Below, piece after piece: positions 40,819 through 54,100 of a stretch of DNA of 64,000 nucleotides. Within the stretch, counting starts at the first letter, position 1, and each line of letters opens with the position of its first letter. The notes under the pieces are model-generated. The model searched no databases. It was not told the DNA's origin and saw nothing but the letters and a program-made list of their open reading frames with translations. Location of the stretch: contig OZ035964.1 in assembly GCA_964034945.1 (NCBI GenBank), positions 3,677,533 through 3,741,532 of the forward strand, given 5' to 3'. The stretch is from Chrysopilus asiliformis. Taxonomy: Eukaryota; Arthropoda; Insecta; Diptera; Rhagionidae. The translations under genes and the position numbers were made by a program.

Positions 40819-40882
40819 ATTCAAAAAAAGAAGAAAAACTAAAAAAACCATTTTCGACGTTCATAATTCATTGAAAAAAAAA

Positions 40883-40888
40883 AATAAA
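40883..40888 (+). terminator. Candidate raptor polyadenylation signal
   Basis: AATAAA lies 65 bp after the raptor stop in an A-rich run. The match is exact, but such words are common here, so use is unproven. Confidence 0.4.
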
Positions 40889-42800
40889 ACAAAAATGAAA
40901 TTAAAAAAAAATTAAAAAGAAAAAAAAAACCAGAATTCTTTACACAGAAAAAAATAGTGACTTTCAATCTTTTATTAATCTATGAATTATTCACCCTTCT
41001 GAAATACGGCGTTAGGCAGCTAAACGTAACGCATTCGATTCGATTCGCAACGCGATCGGTGTTCTGAAAAAGGGCGGAAAGGCTGCGTTCTTTGATTAAA
41101 ACAACGACAAGCATCGCATGATAAAGAACTGTCAAAAATTAGGGTGATTGATTTTTTTACTCTAATTTCCTAATAATTATTAGAATTATGTGCGTGGCCA
41201 ACTAGTTTAGATTTGATTCTCTTAAAAATTGTGATGTTTACCAAAGACTTTGCTTGTTAGCATGCCAGGAAATCGCCAGTTACAATTGCCAGGGGCCAAA
41301 TACTCTATGAAGACAGACAAAAATTTCGTCAAATACTCTATGAAGACAGACAAAAAATTTATTTGAAAAACCCATTTGTTTGGCAGAGGGCGGTGGGAGA
41401 AGGTGGGAGGAGGGAGGCGGTTAGTTATGTAAAATCATATTCCCAGTATCTCATGGCCGAATAAAAATAACTAACGGTAAAAAAAATGAAAATGTGGATA
41501 TTATTATTTATTTCTTACATAGGACAATGAAAAACCTGCTCGTTTTTGAGAAAATCGTAAGAAAACTGAAATTTTCGAGAAAAGATCAATTTTCTGGCAA
41601 ACTAACGGTAATTTATGGTGGTTTTGGACTATCAAAAACACTAGAACTGAATAGGCTTGGTCCAACAACCAAAAAAAGTCTCCTTTCCGGTTTCTTCGGT
41701 ATTTATGGTCCGATCGGGCTGATATTTGGTATATGGGGGTTTTTTGGGGTCGTTTGTTTCACTGTATCTCTAACGCTTTGACCTAGGCTCCTTGGGGCGT
41801 CTCAATAAAAATTGAACTGGCTCAAACCGCCCAACATATTGCCATGCTACCGTGTTTGAAGGTTGAATATTTTCTAAGTTTAAGCTTACCTTTTCCTTAT
41901 ATCCTTTTTACCCGTCGTCGTGGTTATACTTTACCTTCTTTACCTACTAAATATCTCAAAAAAGAAAAACTGTAGTAAAAACCATATGTGAAACTATTTC
42001 TGTGGCTTCTTTCTATTTTTTTAAAATATTTGTTCACTAGTGAGAATTCTCATCCTTGTTTTTTTGTAACATTCGATGTATAATATGCGCTGCTTGCGAA
42101 AATTATATACCAGCAGTGTCTTACCAGTGAAACTAGTTTACACTAGCTTTTTAGCTAATAGTTTTGCTGGGAAATCAAAGAAATAAAACTTAATATGTAG
42201 TTCTTGTGATAATTTAACTGTTGATCCGCTCAAACGATCTCGCTATTGGTTTTGGCATACGGCTGAATATTGTGGGAGGAATGTTTCAGTGTACAAGAAT
42301 TCAATCTCCTCTCTAATTTAAAACCTCTCCGTGTATCGTTTATTCGACTGAACCGATTTCGATTCTGTTTTTACCATCTTGAAAAAAAAATTTTGACTTT
42401 ATAACATGTTATAAAAATACAAACTGCTGCCAGAAAAGCTTGAATTCAAACGGATATTAAAAGTTTTTTTACACTCTTTAAAAAAATTAACTTTAATTTT
42501 TGCCCTCTGTACTTTTTTTTAAAAATAGTCGCAACAGGAATTGTAACTAAAAATAGCAAACAACGAGAAATGCGCCTTATTTTTCGAGCAAATACATCTT
42601 TTGTGGAAAATCGTTGAAGAAATGTGCCACAGGCAAAAAAAAAAATGTATTTTGGAGTAATCTCCAGCCGAAATAGAGTACGTTTTGCATATTTAGTGAT
42701 CGTTGCATTGATAAAAACTCAATGAAAGAAATATGAAAGGGTTTTGATGCACATACAAAGGCAAAACTCCATTTTTATTTTGCAAGGCGTCCAATTTTTT
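40889..42800. other. Intergenic space between converging raptor and unc-13 transcripts
   Basis: Mixed composition with repeat fragments: a partial relative of the raptor intron 5 element near 41010-41080, a direct duplication of AAATACTCTATGAAGACAGA near 41300-41350, and a segment near 42590-42710 that matches 52070-52190 in reverse. I see no gene. Confidence 0.5.
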
Positions 42801-43469
42801 TTCACTCAGGCATATTTGGTCACCCTACCCTGGTAAAACTATTGATTTGTCGAAAATACAGTTGAGCCGATTTTTAAAAGTTATCAAATATTTTGGATTT
42901 TGGGATGGCACACAAAAAACAACAACAACAACAATTATTAATATTATTATTACTCTCATTTTAGTATATTTAACTGAAATTAAATAAGAAAACTTCAATT
43001 CAGAATAACATTTATTGCTTATAAGCTCATATTTTCTTGTTTTAATATTTTTTTTCATTTTGTTTTCTGTTTTTTTTTTTATATATTTATGTTGCTTATT
43101 TTTTTATATTATGGTTATTATAAATACGTTGTTTATTATTAACAAAAATATAAACATAGCGGTTTTTGTTGTTGTTATTTTTCACTGTCTTTTATTATAT
43201 ATTTTTTTACTTTAGTTCTAGAAATCCAATTTATTGATTTTTTTTATATATCTTGATTAGTAACTAATGGGACGTGATTTTTTTAGTTTTATTTTATTTC
43301 CTTTTTTTTATCATTTCCATTTCTCCCTAATTAAAACTAAATAAATAAACTTTCGAGTATAATTTCAGCATCTATTGTTTTTCAGAACTAAAGTATTATG
43401 AATTACTAAAATACATTGTTTTCGATTTTAAATAAATTTTTATTTTATTTATTTACTTTTTTTTTTAAA

Positions 43470-43551
43470 TTTCATATATATTTTATATATATACATATAT
43501 ATATTTTATATATATACAATATAAATATATATATATATATATATTTATATT
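43470..43551. repeat. AT-rich microsatellite
   Basis: Runs of TATATA separated by TTTTATATAT words. It is ordinary low-complexity sequence. Confidence 0.9.
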
Positions 43552-44000
43552 TGGTCGGTTTTTAAGTACAGAAGTGATTTTATTAAGTAGTTTTTTTTAT
43601 GTTTTATCATTATAAGAATTATATTTAAGTATTTATTTATTTTAATATTCAACACTTTTTTCTCTAAAGGAAGCTTTTTGATCAACTCTTCCTTTTTTTA
43701 TATAGAGCTGCCTTGACAAAATTGTTACGTTTTTTCTGTGTTTATTTGAATTATCTTTTGTTCGATCATATTTATTTATCTTTCGGTAAAGTTTTATTTA
43801 TTTTATATAGTTTGTTTTTCTCATTTTTAATACTTTTAGATTTTGTTTCTGTTCATTTTAACCTTACCAATACGAAATGTGGTCAAAAAATATAATGAGT
43901 GGCAACTGCTTAAATGAGGCGGCAAATTTAAAGCCAATGGGCCCGATTAATAGCCATAAAGATAAATTCAAATTTTGCTATGGAGGATGATAAAATTACA

Positions 44001-44095
44001 ACCCGATTCTGATAGTCGTTTCAAGTGTTTGTTGTTAGTGCTTTTCTACCAGCATAAACCGACTTATCGAAAACGACACGACTATGAGATTCGGT
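44001..44095. mobile_element. Foldback element, family B copy 1
   Basis: ACCCGATTCTGATAGTCGTT is mirrored by ACGACACGACTATGAGATTC. The interior has TTGTTGTTAGTGCTTTTCTA in common with copies at 58514-58637 and 63123-63254. This copy is the shortest and probably has an internal deletion. Confidence 0.82.
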
Positions 44096-45779
44096 GGTGC
44101 TAAACACGCAACTTAAACACCAAGGGCGTGTTTGGGGATTCATCAGCTGATCATTTTGACATTCAAGTTACCCGTTATGCTATATCCCCCACGTATTCTT
44201 ATATTCCATTGCCAACATTTAGAAAATAAGTGAAAAAAATCGTAAAAACAATCAGAATTTACAATGTTTTTAAGATTGACACTCTCCATTTACCATAAAT
44301 ATGCTATAAAATACGTTACGTCTATTTCTTACGCAAGGCAGTTTTTCAGGGCAGGCACACGATAGATTTTACAGAATCTGAAACGGACTTCTTTTCTTTT
44401 CTTTATTTTTTAAATGGAAAATCTCAGTTGAAAAATAACTAGAAAAAAAAAACTTATGTTCTCTTTGTTTGCCGTTAATTTTTTAATTGGGATATTTCTT
44501 TTAAAAAATTTGGCTCTCCGGTTTTTCTTGAACTGCCTCTAAACTCTACTTAGCAAAGATCTATTAATAGGGCCCAATTTGAATTGATATCAACTATTGA
44601 ATAAATAGTGATTCCACTATTTTAATTGTTTTTTTTCCGATTCTAGAATGCATAATACAGATTTTTTCATTAAAAAAAACCGAAGAAAAGACATTCAATT
44701 TTTTAAATTAGGTTGAATTCGAATTAATGCACTTTTACAAAACTTGTGTGGCGTAACGCTTTTAATAAATATTTGCTACAAATTTGATTACAAAATTACT
44801 TTCATTTTTGTTGCAAGTTTAATTCGATTGTTTGTTTATTAGTTTTCTTTGAAATGATATGGAATGATATTTCATTTATGTACAAAAAACAATTTTTTTA
44901 ACTAAAAAATCAAATAAACTTTCTATATTTTAATAATTCAAATATGATTTAAATAAATTATACTAGATAGTTTTGTTTGGTTCTATATAATCATTATTTA
45001 CATTGATAGATTTTCTCGGTAATATTAATATTTATGTTTGTGTGTGTGTGTTTGTGTCTGTGTGTGCCGGTTTTTATTGTTACTTTTTAATTTTACATTA
45101 TTACAATATTTTCGAATTTTTTCATATTTTTTCCCATAATTTACAGTGAACTATTTATATATTTTTTGAATGTGGCAATTTTCATATATGCTGTCAATAT
45201 ACATGCTGTGTTATCTATTGATTGATATACCATTTTGAAATTTATACGTTTTTAATTTAAAAGAAAAATAATAACTAGATCTTACACCCGTCATTTCTGG
45301 GCTCGAGTTTTCTTTTATACACATTTCAGAAATATTACGAAAACTCAAATATCACCTCCTTGGAAAATTTCGAGGAAAAAATTCGAATTTCAAAATTTTA
45401 ACGTGATTAGCCACGGGCGCGAGTCTTTTGTCCGATGGTCTTTTATCCCGAAAAAATAACTTTCGTCCGGAAAAAAACCCATAATACTTAATCATTAATT
45501 TTTTTCTAGTCTATTAGTAGAGGCTTGGTCATTAATTTTTCAACTGAGATTTTCGTTTTAAAAAATGAGGAATAAAAAGTTTAAACTGAAGCCAGCATTT
45601 TGGGATAAAAATTGACCCTTTTTATCCCAAGAAAAACTACAATTGTCAGGGGCTAATCGTCTCTATATGAGGACAGAAACAACTTTTATTTTTAAAAAAT
45701 CCATTTGTGCGGGTGAAGAAGGAAAGAGTTGATGTAAAATCATTTTCTAAACACATTTGGAATTTTCACAAAAATAATT

Positions 45780-46080
45780 CCGAATTAGGCTCCCCTTTTT
45801 CCTTTTAAAGCGAATCCTTACAGGATTAGGCGGCACATCAGCAAAAGGAGCAGGAGAAGAGCCAAGGGGAGAGGGGAGGTGGAAGATATGATTTATTTTC
45901 GGTGCCTTTTTTACCGATTCCATTTCACAATCAATGAAAAAACCAGAATCGAATAAAAGATTTTATGTATTTATTCTGGTAGAAATGGTAAAATTAATTG
46001 CAATTTTGTATTTTGTGACCATTTTCCAACATTTTGTAGTAAATTTTATTCTAAAATTTCGATTTTGTAAATTTTTGAAA
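45780..46080 (+). repeat. Dispersed repeat family R, leading-edge fragment
   Basis: CGAATCCTTACAGGATTAGG, then a GAGGGGAGGTGG run, CCATTTCACAATCAATG and CTGGTAGAAATGG, in the same order as the copy beginning near 46850. The rest of the unit is missing. Confidence 0.8.
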
Positions 46081-46849
46081 TGAAAGAAATCGTATTTCAA
46101 ATTTTTCTTCGTTAAATTTCAATAAATTCGGAAATAACATCGGCAACCCTAAAATTCGATAAGACAAAGAAAGGACGATGACAAGACATCAACGAAATTG
46201 ATTCGTGTCGCTGTGCTCATACGGCTGAATTTGGTATGTCCCACAGCAGTTGCGATCTCTATTGATGAGGAAATTGCAAAATTGAGGAAGGGCCGGCCAT
46301 TTTGATAGTTCTCATAGATCGGAAACGACGTGGAAATAAAATCTTAGTTTTTCGGTGTTCAAAATCGGGATTTGGGTTATAAAAAAAGTGGAAAAATAGA
46401 TTACAGGAAATTTTCGATATAATTTACAAAAAATAAAGTCGAATGTTAACCTTTTTTATGTAAAAATCGCGATAAAAGAAACGTAACCGAATTGTTACAA
46501 AAAGAAGAATTGTTACAAAAGAAGATATTTCAAGTGAAGTGATAAAAGATTTTTTTTGTGGTAAAAAAAGACATCGTTGCGTAAATAAAGTGTGAGCCGC
46601 TAAAGAAATCGGTAATGGAGTTACCGTCAGACTCCATACGGTTATGAATTGCGGACAATTTACGTTTTCTTCAAAGTATTTAGCGGCTAAAAGACATTTC
46701 TTTACTAGGATTGTCGTTTTCTTGAACTTCTGATATTTTCAGTGAGTACAAAAAATAAAACATTTTAAAATTTTTGCACAAAAAAACATAAATGCTTTTG
46801 ATTTTCAAAATTCCTCTTTCCGTTTTAAAATGATCCTCTTTTATAAAGT

Positions 46850-47990
46850 GAATTCTTAACTTCTGCAAAAGGAGCACGAGACGAGCCAGGGATAGGGGGC
46901 GGGAGGGGGAAGGGTTAAAGAAATTATTTACTTCTGGTGCCTTTTTTTACCGATTCCATTTCACAATCAATGGAAAATCCACAGGATCGGACAAATGATT
47001 TTACGTATTCATGCTGGTAGAAATGGCAAAATTAATTTGCAATTTCGTATTTTGTGACCATTTTCCAACATTTTGTAGCAATTTTTTTGGAAAATTTTTT
47101 TTGTTTTTTTTTATGCCGGTAGAAATGGCAATTTTTTTTGAATTTTTTTCAAAAAAAATCTCAAGAAAATTCCAAGTTTCGAGAAAATAATTTTTTTGAA
47201 AAAAAGTTCTACATTTGCAGGAAAACCAAAAATCATACATCCTTTAGGATGCTTTAATCTACCAGAAACCGTTTTCCGTGAGTCGATAGGCCAAAAATTA
47301 CGCTAGAAACAAACGGTTTTCCTAATGTTAAATCCCTAAAAATTGAATCCTTTTATCTAGGAAACGGCTAAAAGGATCTTCATGAAATTTGGAATCTTAT
47401 AGTTTTCGGGGACGAGGAATCGATATCCGGTGTCCTTTTTGAGGAAAAAAGGATTTTTCAAGGACCTCATCCTTGTGCCGCCCAAACCGTTGAAAACACC
47501 GCAAAAAGGACACCGAATATCGACTCTCCGTCCCCGATAACATTTAAATACCGAATTTCAGACCAATCCAAGGCGATTTTTTCAATTTTTTATACGTCTC
47601 CGATTTTGTTGAAAATTTGTATAGGGGGGTTTTTTGGGCCTCTGATTAAAAATCCGTTGTTCGTTTTCCGATATCACTAATGGTTTGGGTGGTGCGGGGG
47701 TGGAGGTGTCTCACGAAAAATTGAATTTTCACTTGCTACTTACTAAAAACGCAAATGTACGGAAATTTCAAGTCTCTAGGTTAGTTATTTCAAAAGTTGT
47801 GTTGTTCACGGACAGACAGATGGACAGACAGACGGACAGATAGACAGACGGACAGGCGGACAAACAGACAGACGGACATGTGAAAATCAAAATGGTGTAG
47901 TTAATTTTTGTGTCTGACCATTGGTTCGAAGCGTTACAAACGATATACTAAATCTAATATACTCCTATATGATATATCATATAGAGTGTA
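46850..47990 (+). repeat. Dispersed repeat family R, longest copy
   Basis: Runs from the AGGAGCACGAGACGAGCCAG edge, through GTTTTCCGTGAGTCGATAGG, CAAGGACCTCATCCTTG and ATATCGACTCTCCGTCC, to a GACAGACGGACAGATAG tract (47811-47876). It ends near ACAAACGATATACTAAATCT. This seems to be the fullest copy and gives the order of parts for the family. Confidence 0.85.
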
Positions 47991-49344
47991 AAAATGCATA
48001 TAGGCAGAAATTATTTAAAAAAAACTTGCGCCGCAGGTAAATTTTTTATTTAAAAAATAAGAAAAACTACAATTGCCTGTGGGCAATCATTAAATATAAG
48101 GCCAGACCGGGTTTTGATGTAAAAAATTTGATTTGTGATGGAAGGGGGAAGCGGTGTAGGGAAGTAGCTTTGCGATTGTGTAGTAGGAAAGAATTATGTA
48201 AAATCATGATTATATTCTGGTTTTAAAGATTTCTCGATACGTCTCATCGATTTTGAGAACATTTCCAAGAAATGTCTCATTTGTATTTGAAAGGGGGGAG
48301 GGTGGTATTGGCCCGATTTCGCCCATTTAAAAAAAATACATATATGAAACTGAAATCATTTTTGGGACATCCGTTTTTGTTGTGATCTTGTTTTACGCAA
48401 ATTGTATTTCATTTATTTATACTGAGTCGCTTAGATACAGTTTTTTTTTTAAATATTTTTCTCTAAATTTCTTCTACCGCATATGTGTGCTCATATAAAA
48501 CAAATATACTGTTCTGTTTCCGATTAGTTGAGAGATAACAGTTATTTCTTTTTCGTTTTTTTTTTCTTCTAGCTAATTAGTTTTATTTTATATATAGTTC
48601 ATTTGTTCAATTAGAAATCATATAGTTTGGTTTTATTTATGTAATATATTTATATATAATATGGATTAGGTTTTGTGGTTGTTCTTTTTTTATTATTTTT
48701 CTTCAATAATTTTGTTAATTCTACAGATGTGTGAGTATGATGTGTTTGCGTGTATGACTGATTTAATTCATTAACTTTATTGGTTTTTGTCAAATTTCAA
48801 ATTTTTTCTAGTGATTTTTTGTATTAAATCCGATATGGTAATTTTTAAACAATCAGGGGGAGGATATTTTCATTTTATTTATGCAATTTTTGCATCAATT
48901 TTAAAGCGTAGATCCGGCCTCTCTCATCTGCGGTCACAAGTAATAAAATTTGAAATATATTTTCGGGACTAACAAAAACTGCAAGGAGAGAAAAAATTGA
49001 GTCATTAACGAATTTTCTGGTGAAGCCACCCGGATGGATTCCACACGGACAGGAACCCCAGCAAATCTCCCCCCTTTTTTCACACCCCTGGCTGCAGGCA
49101 ATGCCATTCAGGATTTTGAAATTCCCGCACAAGATTCGTGAGCAAAATTCATGGCAAAAAAAACACCCTGTTCACCCCTTAGGAGTGAAATTCCGAGGAA
49201 AAAAACCTGCCTTAGTGAGCGTCTTCGTCACAGAAGGAACATACTGTGAAAATTCCAAGTTTCAAACGCCAGGGGTACCTTTTTGGTCGGGGCGCTGCTT
49301 TTGCGTGCTGAAAAAGTCCACTGGGGGCAGGAATAAAAGAAAGA

Positions 49345-49600
49345 TTTAGAGAGATGGGATGGAGAGAGAGAAGGAGAGAGAGAAGGAGAGAGAGAAGGAG
49401 AGAAAAGAAGAGAGAGAAGGAGAGAAATAAGGTGAGAGAGAAGGAGAGAGAACGAGAAAGAAGGAGAGAGGAGATAGAGAAGGACAGAGAGAAGGAGAAA
49501 GAAGAAGAGAGAATGAGATAGAGAAGGAGAGAGAAGTAGAGAAGGACATAGAGTGTAAGAAACAGAGGAGAGGCAGAGAGAGAGAGAGATTTGTTCTAAG
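49345..49600. repeat. Purine tract (GAGAGAGAAGGA)n
   Basis: About 250 bp almost purely A and G on the plus strand, inside the presumed unc-13 3' UTR, where the RNA would read as a CU-rich tract. It produces spurious Ser/Leu/Phe-rich frames on the minus strand. Confidence 0.95.
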
Positions 49601-51033
49601 TGTATAGGAATTGTACATAATTTTCTTTTTTAAAACAATTTTAAATAAATGTAATATGAATAACAAACAATTTTTATCGATTATATGTTGTAGGAAGTGT
49701 ACATAACGTAAAATAGTATTTGTTGTAATATTTTTTTTGGTTTTTTTTATGTGTTAGTAAATAAAATAAGCAATGATTTTATTTTTCTTTTGTCATTTTC
49801 TGATAATAAAGATAATAATAATATAACAGCGTTTTTTCTCATTCTTACTCAATGCAGTTAATAACATTTTTATAATAATGTTGCTAACATTATAATTAAT
49901 TAGTTTTTTTTTTGTTTGTATTTCCTTGTTGTTGGTTTGTTTCAATTAAATTGTATTTGTTTCTTGAAAATATATCTTTTTTTTTGTCATAAACAATTGA
50001 TTTTTATTTTTATTTGTATAACATTATTAATTATTAATTTATTTTAAATTTAGTAACTAATACTAAATGATTGTTTATCTTTGTGTGGTATTTTATTTAT
50101 ATTTATTATTTAAAGTCATTTATGCTATATTAAAGTTATTTGATTATTTTTATAATTATTTTTACTTTTAAATAAACTGTAATAAGTCTTGATTTTGGTT
50201 GTAGTGTTGTTTTGTTTTTCTTCTTCTTTTCCTTTCTTTTGTAATATTTTCTTTTATATTTACTTGTATTGTTTTTAAATATAATTTAATGTTTACAGTA
50301 TTTACAATTTTTTTTTTAATTAAATATTATTTTTAATTTCTTGTATTTAGACTTTTAATGGTTGGTTGACTCGATTCTCAGTAAATCCAAATAGTATAAT
50401 CGATATTTTCTTCTTGTTTTTGTAGTTGTTTACTTAGTGGCATTTTCTATTCAAGTTCAACGCGTTTTCTTTTCTCTCAATATATAGAAATTTTTGTTTA
50501 GGTAACGAATTTTAGTTGAATAATGTGATGTAAAATAGGGGAATTTACATAAATATGCAATTTAGTATGAACATTTTTGTTCAATACAAGATAATAGAAG
50601 AATAGATTTTTTTAATTTGATTTCATACGTGATAGATTACTTAGAAATGTGTTTTATTGTTATTAATATTACGTTTAAATATATTTCCCTATTTATCTAA
50701 ATATTTATATTATAATTTTTTTCCCGCTGATTTAATTTTTTTTTGTTCTATTTATTATACATCGCATTCTATTAGATTTAATTATTTATTAGTATTATTT
50801 TATAATCAATTTAATTAATTTATTATCGTCTCTTCATAATATGATCATAATTATTATTTTTTTTAAATTTTATTTTGTTTTTGTTTTTTTTTTGGTTTTT
50901 TTTCTCATAATATTATATCATTTATAATTATTGTTATTTTAATATGTAAACAGCAAACATTTGTAGTAAAAATATTTATAATTTTTTGTTTTTTAAATTT
51001 ATTGTGTTTAGTAGAGTGAAAATTTGATGTTAT

Positions 51034-51195
51034 CTATGTGCCTATCATTGGTTCCTGTCGTATTTCCGATTTTAATTTAACAAATTCCTTTGCTACTTCA
51101 TCATTGTTACGTTGTGATAATATCCTTAGAATCGTCCATCCGGTTTCGTCCATTTGAATACGTTTCGATAGCGATAACCAACAGGCGCAAGATCC
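51034..51195 (-). CDS. unc-13: Unc-13 last coding exon
   Basis: Starts in phase 0 after TTTTAG, reads [20 protein letters not shown] and then [20 protein letters not shown], and ends ...RQEPMIGT at a TAG stop (minus strand, 51036-51034). This is the conserved end of the C2C domain and tail. Confidence 0.96.
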   Translation of the reverse strand, partial: GSCACWLSLSKRIQMDETGWTILRILSQRNNDEVAKEFVKLKSEIRQEPMIGT

Positions 51196-54100
51196 CTAAA
51201 ACGAGACAAAAAAATTAATCATCATATTGATATTATAAAAAAAGTAATTGGTGTCTGTCTGTCTGTGCCGATTTTACGTGAAAACGGTTGAACCGATTGA
51301 CCTGAAATTTGGCATGGATGTTCGCTGTAGGCCTAGCTTTTCAGGTAAAAGTAGACTGAATGGTGGGAGGAGTAAGGGTTGGAGATAAAGTGAGTCCGAA
51401 GCTTTGTTTTTCCCCGGACATGAAAGCTTTGATCTCATTGGTCGAGGAAGCGCAATCGTAATTGCAATCGCAATCGTTAGTCTAAAGTGGGTTTTATACA
51501 AGTCTGATTGTATAACGCAAACCCCCTCTATGTGCAATCGTGCAAGTTTTCATACTTCAAGTCCACAACACGGTCAAGCGGCCAGATAAAGTCACTCTTA
51601 TATGTCAAGATTGCACTCGAATTTTCTGCGTTTACTATTTAAAATTTTTTTTCTGTCAGTTTTTTCTTTTTATCGCTTACCTGTTCAACGATGTCCTTCA
51701 ATTGTAGCACAGCAACACCAACAAGGCGATCATCTCGAGCAAAACAGTAATCTTTTACGCAAATGTGCAGCTCAAAGAAATCCAATTGTTCTTCGTTACC
51801 AATTGTGCTGATTGGATGAAAAAAATACCATATATTATTAGCGAAAAAAAAAACAATTGTATCTTTTATTTGCAAATTTTTAGCTAGAGTATTTTGGGCG
51901 AGAAATTTCTGATAAAACCCTACCCCCACCCATCGACCCATTTATCCTGATTTTTCGTAGATTTTTGTATAGAATTTTATCGCCCCGTTCTCTATAAAGA
52001 CGTGGCAGAGAAATGGCAAACGAATAGAAGATATTTTGTCTCGGATTTTTCAATTTAATGTGCTATAACTTTTGATATGGCGCTAGAAAAAAAATACGAT
52101 CACTAAATATTCAAAAAAATACTTTACTTTGGCTGAAGGTTGCTGAAAATCACATTTTCTTCGCCTGCGGCGCATTTTTTCAACGATTGCCCACAAAGGA
52201 CGCAAGTATTTTAAAGGAAAAATTTTTTTCTCGAATTTTTACAGGGTTGTTTTGAATAGGAAAAATATTTCCGAAACCTTTACTATCTGGAAAATATTTT
52301 TCTCGAATTTTTAGAGGCTTTTTCTTAGTTGGAAAAATATTTCCGAGACTATTTCTATCCGGCAAATATTTTTTCGAATTTTTACAGACTTGGTCTGAGT
52401 AGGAAAAATATTTCCGAGACCTTTTCTATCCGGCAAATATTTTTTTCGAATTTTTACAGACTTGTTTTGAGTAGGAAAAATATTTCCGAGACCTTTTCCA
52501 TCCGGTAAATATTTTTTTCGAATTTTTAGAGGTTTGTTCTGCGTAGGAAAAATATTTCCGAGACCTTTTCTATCCTGGAAATATTTTTCTCGAATTTAAC
52601 AGGCTTGCTCTGAATAGGAAAAATATTTCCGGGACCTCTTCTACCCTAATTGGAATTGTATTGCCTAGCATTCTGTTTACAATAATTTCCCTGCGGCGCA
52701 CATTTCTTAAATGTTATTCCTTGGTTCTCCTTAAATTCAAGTATTATATTCTTCACGATAGAACACGTTGAGTTTTCAGAGGACTTTGATCTTTGTGGCC
52801 GGCGGCAACCAAAGGCACCTGTATTTGGCGCTCTCTCCCCCCTTCCTGTCTTATAAAATTTATAAAAATGTAGGCCGCTAGCCCGCCTCTCCTCCGTGAC
52901 TACGGCCCCGGGGCTTATTAAGGAATACGATCGTAATCGTAACGATCGAGAAAACACTAACAACAAAGCACAATTTCTGATCGTTACGTTTACGATCGTA
53001 TTCTATAATAGGCCTCCTGTTCTTTGTTCTATACTTGACGGGTTTTAATGATTTTTTTAAATACTTACAAATGAAATGTTTCATTATATTTCGGTGACCA
53101 ATTGTTTGATTTCGATTTAGTGGCATGTTTTCGCTTTTTATCCTGCAAATGTGGTCCAATTAAATTGATTTCCACGAATGGACGAAACATTCCCGACTGA
53201 ATTGTCCATTTGAGATCATTTGCAGCAACAACTAAATGGAGTAAATAATTATTATTATTTTTTTCCAAAAATTCCGCATTTTTAATACACGAATATATGA
53301 AGAAAAACTCACCTTTAACCGTGACTTTGTGTTCACCAGTGCCTGGATGGGTGAAGAGGTCTATTTGAACGGACACTTCTCCGACACTTTCTTCTGGATT
53401 CGCTGAATCTAAATAAATATTTTTGTTTTGTTTTCGAATTTTTGTTTTAAAAATAACCGCCAAATATTTTATGTACGAGTACTACATAGAATTTATTAAC
53501 AATTTGATATAAAAAATTAAATGAAAACGAAAAAAAAAAACTGAACAAAGAAAATCTAATATTGGATTAAGTTGTGCTAAAGTAATTATTCAACAAATTA
53601 TACAAATAATTTTCTCGCCACCAGCAATAACCGCTTAAGTCGACTTCAGTAAAATTTCTTATATGAAATGTATTCAAACGTGCAGAAGGGATATTTTCGC
53701 TTTACTTGAAAATCGACTTAAGCGATTATTGCTTGTGGCCACAGAATTCAACACGTTGGAAGCAGAAAAGCTAAAGAAAATAAGTTTTATTCTATTTACA
53801 TAAAAGAATTACTAATGGTTTTTTTTTCCTTTTTTGTGAATACAGTGAAAACCGTATAAGCCGCAAATTATGCATAAGCCAAAATCATGCATAAGCCGGA
53901 AACTTCTATTGTGGGAAATTTTATTCTCTTTAATTCATTTTATACAGTGAATCATCGAAAAGCCGTTAGTTTTCGAGATAACCACATAAAACTGAATTTT
54001 CCGAAATAACGGTAGATCTCGATAACGGTCTAAGATTCTAGTAAAGAGACAAAAGTGCAGGAAATTTTATTGTCTTCAACTTTTATCATACATAATGACT

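Larger units (their letters stand above)
42800..51033 (-). other. T-rich tract (A-rich in unc-13 sense); possible long unc-13 3' UTR
   Basis: On the plus strand, T-runs dominate at 43015-43880, 44380-45280, 48400-48800 and 49620-51030, the mirror of what follows the G-beta stop. AATAAA in the unc-13 sense occurs 31 bp after the stop (50998-51003) and many times later, so both short and long UTRs are possible. TGTAAATA Pumilio-type words in this sense lie at 44995-45002 and 50299-50306. The tract is interrupted by repeats at 44001-44095, 45780-46080, 46850-47990 and 49345-49600. Confidence 0.5.

Noticed and set aside
43015..43895. Phe/Leu-rich frames resembling membrane proteins
   Set aside because: T-rich DNA gives hydrophobic translations; no conserved motif or splice sites are present.
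49020..49349. 109-codon plus-strand frame
   Set aside because: It has an overlapping minus-strand frame of similar length, no family resemblance, and lies in the presumed unc-13 3' UTR.
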